Assembly: GCA_934632155.1 (NCBI GenBank)
Contig: CAKTXZ010000027.1
Location: 1-18,644, forward strand
Source of the DNA: an uncultured Clostridia bacterium
Lineage (GTDB): Bacteria; Bacillota; Clostridia; Christensenellales; Aristaeellaceae
Length of the DNA: 18,644 bases
Direction: 5' to 3'
A program made the position numbers and the translations under genes. Positions 14,482-18,644 of this stretch are shown here, piece by piece. Below the pieces are notes generated by a model. It was not told the origin of the DNA and made no database searches. It was given only the letters and a program-made list of their open reading frames with translations. The stretch's first letter is position 1, and each line of letters starts with the position of its first letter.

Positions 14482-15030
14482 ATGTATTTTACTCCGCGCC
14501 CGTTCATACTGAAAACAGGCGAAGCCTGCCTGCTGCGCCCGCCGCGGGAGGAGGACGCCGAAGCGCTCATCCTGTTTTTGCGCACAATTTCCGGCGAAAC
14601 GCCGTATCTTCTGCGTGAGCCCGAGGACTGCGACGACGACCCGGAGCAGGAGCGCGCGTACCTGCGCGCCGTACTGGCGGCGGAGGATCGCGTCATGCTG
14701 CTGTGTGAAATGGACGGCCAAATCGTCGCCAACGCGCAGGTGTCCTACCGTAAAAAGCGGCGCAAGGTGTCCCACCGGGGCGAGATCGGCATTTCCGTGC
14801 TGCGCGCCCACTGGGGCAAGGGGCTTGGCACGCTGCTCATGCAGGAGGCGGAGGCTTGGGCGCGAGGGGCGGGGCTTCGCCAGCTGGAGCTGGATTTTGT
14901 CGAGGGCAACAGCCGCGCGCGGGCGCTGTATGAGAAGACGGGCTTTCGCATCACAGGCTGCGTTCCCGACGCGTTCCGTCTGCCCGACGGCAGCCTCCGT
15001 CACGAATATCATATGATGAAGCTGCTCTGA
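14482..15030 (+). CDS. GNAT family N-acetyltransferase
   Basis: A 182-residue acetyl-CoA-dependent acetyltransferase. The acetyl-CoA pyrophosphate loop is in ISVLRAHWGKGLGTLLMQEA (about residues 103-122), followed by the LELDFVEGNSRARALYEKTG strand/helix and FRITGC typical of RimI- or SpeG-like small acetyltransferases. The N-terminal LRPPREEDAEALILFLRTIS is also standard. AAGGAGA 7 bases before ATG 14482 fixes the start; an upstream in-frame codon at 14440 overlaps the -10 box. The acceptor is unknown. It is the first gene of a probable two-gene operon with the DUF368 gene 43 bases downstream. Confidence 0.88.
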   Translation: MYFTPRPFILKTGEACLLRPPREEDAEALILFLRTISGETPYLLREPEDCDDDPEQERAYLRAVLAAEDRVMLLCEMDGQIVANAQVSYRKKRRKVSHRGEIGISVLRAHWGKGLGTLLMQEAEAWARGAGLRQLELDFVEGNSRARALYEKTGFRITGCVPDAFRLPDGSLRHEYHMMKLL

Positions 15031-15073
15031 CCGTGCGCAGCGCGGCGGCGCTTTAGGAAAGGAAGTATGCCCC

Positions 15074-16024
15074 ATGAATCAGGAACAGCAACCCGCCATG
15101 ACCCTCGGCATGTGGCTGATGCGCGTTGTTCACGGCGCGCTCATCGGCGTTGGCGCAATCCTGCCGGGCGTGAGCGGCGGCGTAATGTGCGTGCTCTTTG
15201 GCATTTATCAGCCGATGATGGCCCTTCTGTCGCACCCCGTTCAGGCGTTTCGGCGCTATTACAAGCTGTTTATTCCCGTTCTGCTGGGCTGGGCAATCGG
15301 CTTTGTGGCGCTGGCGAAGGTGGTGGAATGGGCGTTCGGCGCGGATTCCGCCGTGGCAACCTGCCTGTTTTTCGGGCTGATTTTGGGAACGCTGCCCTCC
15401 CTCTGGCGGGAGGCCGGCGCGCACGGGCGCGACAAAAAATGCGCCGCCGCCTTCTGCGTCGCCTTCATTGCGCTGTTTGCGCTGCTGCTTTCCTTCCGCA
15501 TTTTTCCCGGCCTGTCCATTCTGCCCACCGGCGTCGCGCCGCGCGAGGTAAGCCCATGGTGGTTCTTCTTCTGCGGCGCGGTATGGGGGCTGAGCCTTGT
15601 GCTGCCCGGGCTGTCCTCCTCCTCGATCCTGATCTTTATGGGGCTGTATCAGCCCATGACGGCGGGCATCGGCTCGCTGGCGACCTACGTAAAGGAAGCG
15701 GCGCTGTTCCTGTTGGGGCGCGCGGAGGCCTTCCCGCCGCTGTCAACCGTGCATTTGGGCTGCGTGCTGCCGCTGCTTGGCGGCATCCTGCTCACGGCGC
15801 TGCTGACCGCGCGGTTCGTCAACCGCCTGTTGAAAACGAAGTATGCCGTTATGTATCATATTATTCTGGGCGTTGTTTGCGCCTCCACGCTGCTGATCCT
15901 GCCCACGCAGTTTACCGGCGCGGCGCAGGTTATCCTCTGCGTCGTGTGCGCGCTGATCGGCTTTGCCGCCGCCATGCTTTTGGATCGCTTCGGCGACCGC
16001 ATCAAGCAAAAAAACGGCCTGTAA
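15074..16024 (+). CDS. popT: DUF368 family polyprenyl-phosphate translocase (PopT type)
   Basis: A 316-residue polytopic membrane protein. DUF368 proteins have been shown in other bacteria to return undecaprenyl phosphate, the lipid carrier for peptidoglycan and teichoic acid synthesis, to the cytoplasmic face. Here the duplicated family motif appears as ILPGVSGGVMCVLFGIYQPM (PGVSGG at 31-36) and again as VLPGLSSSSILIFMGLYQPM (about 178-183), each opening one inverted half of the protein, with about eight to ten hydrophobic segments. The ATG at 15074 follows GGAAAGGAAG at a slightly long spacing. The gene name is given by family only. A terminator follows. Confidence 0.85.
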   Translation: MNQEQQPAMTLGMWLMRVVHGALIGVGAILPGVSGGVMCVLFGIYQPMMALLSHPVQAFRRYYKLFIPVLLGWAIGFVALAKVVEWAFGADSAVATCLFFGLILGTLPSLWREAGAHGRDKKCAAAFCVAFIALFALLLSFRIFPGLSILPTGVAPREVSPWWFFFCGAVWGLSLVLPGLSSSSILIFMGLYQPMTAGIGSLATYVKEAALFLLGRAEAFPPLSTVHLGCVLPLLGGILLTALLTARFVNRLLKTKYAVMYHIILGVVCASTLLILPTQFTGAAQVILCVVCALIGFAAAMLLDRFGDRIKQKNGL

Positions 16025-16089
16025 CGCTTCCGGCCGCCGCCTCATTTTCAGAAAACATTTCCGAAAGGACTGTAAATTGCAATGCATAA

Positions 16090-16148
16090 AAGCGCTGTGC
16101 GCCGCAGGCTGACTGCCCGTGGCGCACAGCGCTTATTGGATTGTTTTT
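16090..16148 (+). terminator. Terminator of the GNAT-popT operon
   Basis: Perfect 14-bp stem AAGCGCTGTGCGCC (16090-16103) / GGCGCACAGCGCTT (16121-16134), 17-base loop, then ATTGGATTGTTTTTT. It also lies beyond the stop of the convergent minus-strand gene and could serve both. Confidence 0.85.
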
Positions 16149-16264
16149 TCTTCATGGCCGCTTTCCGGGCGGCAACCGCTCGTTGGCGCATCCTGTTTTT
16201 CAGCGAAACGAAAGGCCTTGCGGAGCGGATGCTCGGTTCGGATAAGCATGCGCGGCAGAGCGCG

Positions 16265-18120
16265 TCAGAAGCTGCCGGCGCTCAGGTTCACCCAGATTGC
16301 CGGGCGGACGCAGGCGCGGTTATAGGTAACGGCGTCAAAGTCGAGCGTGCCGTCATGGTACACGCCGGCCGCCCTGCTTTGATAAGCATATCCCGGAGAA
16401 CGCAGCCACCAGAAGCCCGCGTGCGCGCCGTCCTCGGTTGTACAATCCTCCGCCGCATACGCGCCGCGCGTCAAGGCATAGTCCGTCGGCGCCGCGCGCG
16501 ACGACGCATTACCGTCGGAATAGGTTAGGCCGAAATAGCGGTTCGCCTCCGCATAGCTGAGCAGGAATACCCGATCGATCGTGTTCTGCCCGCCGCTCGT
16601 AAGCCACCCGGCGCAGCCCTGCGCCGCGCCGTTATCCACGAAGGCCGACAGAACTCCCTGCCGCTCCTCGAAGGTAAACGCGCTGTAGAAGAATTCGTCG
16701 TTCAGCCACGTCCGCAGGCTGCACTTTGACCATGCCGTGGCCTCGAGACGGTCGTGATACGGCATACAATCCAGCCCATAGCGACTCAGCAGCAGCACGT
16801 CGTCTCCGTCGCGGTCAAGCACCAGCCATTCAATGGGCGTTTTATCCGTTCCCAACGCCGTCTGCGGATATGCGCCGAACCACACATGATCGCCCACAGC
16901 CACCGGCACAGGCGTAGCGGTCGGAACGAGCGTAGGCTCGGCGGTCGGCACCGGCGACGGCGTAGCCGTCGGAACAGGCGTAGGCGTGGCGGTCGGAATC
17001 GGCGTAGGCGTGGCAGTCGGAACCGGCGTAGGCGTGGCGGTCGGAATCGGCGTAGGCGTGGCAGTCGGAACCGGCGACGGCGCAGCGGTCGGAACCGGCG
17101 ACGACGCAGCGGTCGGAACCGGCGACGGCGCAGCGATCGGAACGAGCGACGGCGCAGCGGTCGGAACGGGCGACGTCGCAGCGGTCGGCATGGGCGACGG
17201 CGCAGCGGTCGGAACAGGCGACGGCGCAGCGCTCGGAACGGGCGACGGCGCAGCGCTCGGAACAGGCGACGGCGTGGCGGTCGGAACCGGCGTAGGCGTG
17301 GCGGTCGGAATCGGCGTAGGCGTGGCAGTCGGAACCGGCGTAGCAGTCGGCCTTGGTGTAGGCGTGGCAGTCGGCCTTTGCGTGAGCGTTTCCATCGCAA
17401 GCTCCGTATCCACCCAAATCGCCGGGCGGACGCAGAAGCAGTCATTGCCCACGGGAATCCCCCAGAGCGAGCCATCTATCCACACCAGCGCAGCTTCCTC
17501 CGTCGTGTAGCCGGGCGAACGCAGCCACCAGCCGCTCGCATATTCGCCCGCTGCGGTCAGGCAGGCTGTATTGAATCCCACGTCCCGCTGTTTGGCAAAA
17601 TCCGTCGGAGCCGCGCGCGCCGCCAGATTTTCCGTGTTTTCATACGTCACGCCCAGATAGCGGTTCGCCTCCGCGTAGCTGAGCAGGAACACCTCGTCGT
17701 ATGTGGCGGCCGCGTCGACGCCGTCCCAGCCGCTGTCGCCCTGCTGCTTGGAATTATCCACACGCGTCACGTTGATTGCCCGCCACTCGTTGGGCGTAAA
17801 CGCAGTTTCCAGAAACGCGCTGTTCAGCCATTTCCGCAGCGTACATGTCTCCCATGTGACGCTCGCATCCGTCTCATGATACGGCTGCGTGTCCAGCCCA
17901 TAGCGGCTCAGCAGCAGCACGCTGCTGCCGATTCGGTCGAGCACCAGCTATTCAATGGGCGTTTTATCCGTTCCCGACGCCGTCTGCGGATACGCGCCGA
18001 AGGTCACATAATCCCCGACGGAAAGCCAAGCGCTCTTTTTTTCTCCGCATCGGCGCGCGGCAACACCGCCATGCAAACGCACAGCGCCGCCAATACCGTC
18101 ATCCACTTTCGACCCTTCAC
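16265..18120 (-). pseudogene. Secreted two-domain DUF6273 protein, broken by a frameshift and a TAG
   Basis: The original start is GTG 18120 (GGAGGG 7 bases upstream), giving signal peptide VKGRKWMTVLAALCVCMAVL ending PRADA. An A7 tract (opposite 18042-18036) shifts the frame; with eight A it reads on into SVGDYVTFGAYPQTASGTDK, then TPIE and TAG (17950-17948) where the second domain has Trp (TPIEWLVLD). After that the frame is open to 16265: rest of DUF6273 domain 1, a linker of about 20 eight-residue Pro/Thr/Ala repeats, and intact domain 2 (VFLLSYAEANRYFG, WWLRSPGYAY, CVRPAIWVNL). The GTG at 17944 right after TAG has no ribosome site. DUF6273 proteins are surface proteins of gut Clostridia of unknown function. 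As it stands no exported product should be made. Confidence 0.8.
16911..17384 (-). repeat. Coding minisatellite, 24-bp unit (8-residue Pro/Thr repeat)
   Basis: About 20 tandem units of 24 bases, on the minus strand encoding TPTPVPTA and variants (APSPVPTA, TPTPIPTA, TPSPVPSA). One unit near the N-terminal end is only six residues (TPVPTA). Units fall into TPTP-type blocks at both ends and APSP-type units in the middle, consistent with expansion by slippage or unequal exchange. Confidence 0.85.
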
Positions 18121-18166
18121 ACGCGTTCCCTCCAGTGTCACCGCTTCGACATGCGTCGATAATATC

Positions 18167-18195
18167 ATTATATTCCTTTCTTGCGGCGCTGTAAA
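18167..18195 (-). promoter_or_regulatory. Promoter of the DUF6273 gene
   Basis: Minus strand: -35 TTTACA (18195-18190), 17-base spacer, perfect -10 TATAAT (18172-18167). A small inverted repeat GCGGC/GCCGC (18184-18200) covers the -35 box. The promoter appears intact although the gene is not. Confidence 0.7.
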
Positions 18196-18421
18196 GCCGC
18201 TATATGGCAATTAGTATTCATTTACACGTACACGCAAATTGCGGTCTTTCCGGTTTTATGACGCAGTGCACCCAAAGCGCCGCCTTCCGCCAGCGTCCTA
18301 GACCGTCCGAAAAGTCACGTCAGCCCTGCGGGATACCATGGAACTGACGAAAAGATTTTCGACAGCCTCAAGCGCTAAAAGAGAGGCTACTGTATATCAT
18401 AAAACGACGTGTTTTACACGT

Positions 18422-18452
18422 AAAAAGTCCCGTGCTTAAAAATAAAGCACGG
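18422..18452 (-). terminator. Terminator of the rRNA-tRNA operon
   Basis: 8-bp stem CCGTGCTT/AAGCACGG (18430-18452), on the minus strand followed by GGGACTTTTT. It lies ten bases past the tRNA CCA end. Confidence 0.8.
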
Positions 18453-18461
18453 AACCTTAGT

Positions 18462-18536
<75 letters not shown>

Positions 18537-18541
18537 AATGC

Positions 18542-18568
18542 GGATACGGAGTTATTCACTCCGTATCC
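18542..18568 (-). other. Spacer hairpin between 5S rRNA and tRNA-Asn
   Basis: Perfect 10-bp stem GGATACGGAG/CTCCGTATCC with a seven-base loop and no T-run, in the 36-base gap between the two RNAs. Likely a processing stem in the precursor transcript. Confidence 0.6.
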
Positions 18569-18573
18569 ATGGA

Positions 18574-18644
18574 ATCCGGCGGCGACCTACTCTCCCGGGC
18601 CGTGACCAGCCAAGTACCATCGGCGCTGAAGGGCTTAACTTCTG
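18574..18644 (-). rRNA. rrf: 5S rRNA, 3' part (continues past the window)
   Basis: The minus strand reads AGAAGTTAAGCCCTTCAGCG, then CCGATGGTACTTGGCTGGTC and GGGAGAGTAGGTCGCCGCC, the conserved loop and 3' half of bacterial 5S rRNA. The 5' part lies beyond 18644. The exact 3' end is uncertain by a few bases. Confidence 0.93.

Noticed and set aside
16911..17384. Regular repeats resembling a CRISPR array
   Set aside because: The units are contiguous 24-mers with no unique spacers and encode an in-frame Pro/Thr linker.
16265..17944. Treating the open frame from GTG 17944 as a complete 559-residue gene
   Set aside because: The GTG directly follows TAG, has no ribosome site, and would cut off the first domain's start and the signal peptide seen upstream.
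16754..18214. 486-codon plus-strand frame, extremely Arg-rich (GRNRRRRG repeats)
   Set aside because: It is the antisense reading of the Pro/Thr repeat and DUF6273 domains, with no ribosome site or plausible protein composition.
18211..18421. Possible gene fragment between the DUF6273 promoter and the tRNA terminator
   Set aside because: Short peptides such as IFDSLKR can be read, but no frame is long or supported; only an ACGTGT/ACACGT hairpin is clear.

Overview
The window looks like a GC-rich Bacillota genome of the Clostridia type, probably gut-associated; a Christensenellales-like lineage is only a guess. The reasons are strong AGGAGG-type ribosome sites, TTGACA/TATAAT promoters with 17-base spacing, Gram-positive signal peptides, DUF6273 and HCxxC-repeat surface proteins with Thr/Pro linkers, and a 5S rRNA gene followed by tRNA-Asn.

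Layout. 1-163: edge of an unrecognised, apparently broken repeat-containing sequence. 205-2802 (+): promoter and a polar amino acid ABC transporter operon (binding protein, permease, ATPase). 2899-4340: graveyard of three damaged genes, a GNAT N-terminus (+), a NUDIX hydrolase with an in-frame stop (-) and a frameshifted HExxH protein (-). 4425-5983 (-): a translationally coupled pair, a small DUF1413-like protein and a secreted HCxxC-repeat protein. 6050-6700: AT-rich leader with a near-consensus minus-strand promoter, tiny ORFs and a frameshifted signal-peptide gene, divergent from an XRE regulator (6713-7030, +). 7085-10670 (+): operon of three tandem M42 metallo-aminopeptidases and a DIP1984-family protein. 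10671-11326: no convincing gene; it holds a TPP-riboswitch-like arm and two hairpins with the same stem. 11327-12730 (-): NSS sodium symporter. 13026-14240 (-): class I PLP aminotransferase. 14421-16134 (+): promoter, GNAT acetyltransferase, DUF368/PopT-type carrier-lipid translocase, terminator. 16265-18120 (-): degenerate secreted protein with two DUF6273 domains joined by an 8-residue Pro/Thr repeat. 18422-18644 (-): terminator, tRNA-Asn(GUU), spacer hairpin and the 3' part of a 5S rRNA, the tail of an rRNA operon.

How they fit. Much of the window serves amino acid and peptide economy: uptake by the ABC importer and the NSS symporter, peptide trimming by three M42 enzymes, and transamination. 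PopT supports envelope synthesis. The most unusual aspect is the density of freshly damaged accessory and surface genes: one-base frameshifts, single nonsense changes, and two A7 tracts that put secretion signals out of frame. The long housekeeping genes beside them are intact, so decay or phase variation seems more likely than poor sequence. No complete new system can be demonstrated; the best candidates for follow-up are the XRE/divergent leader locus and the triple M42-DIP1984 operon.
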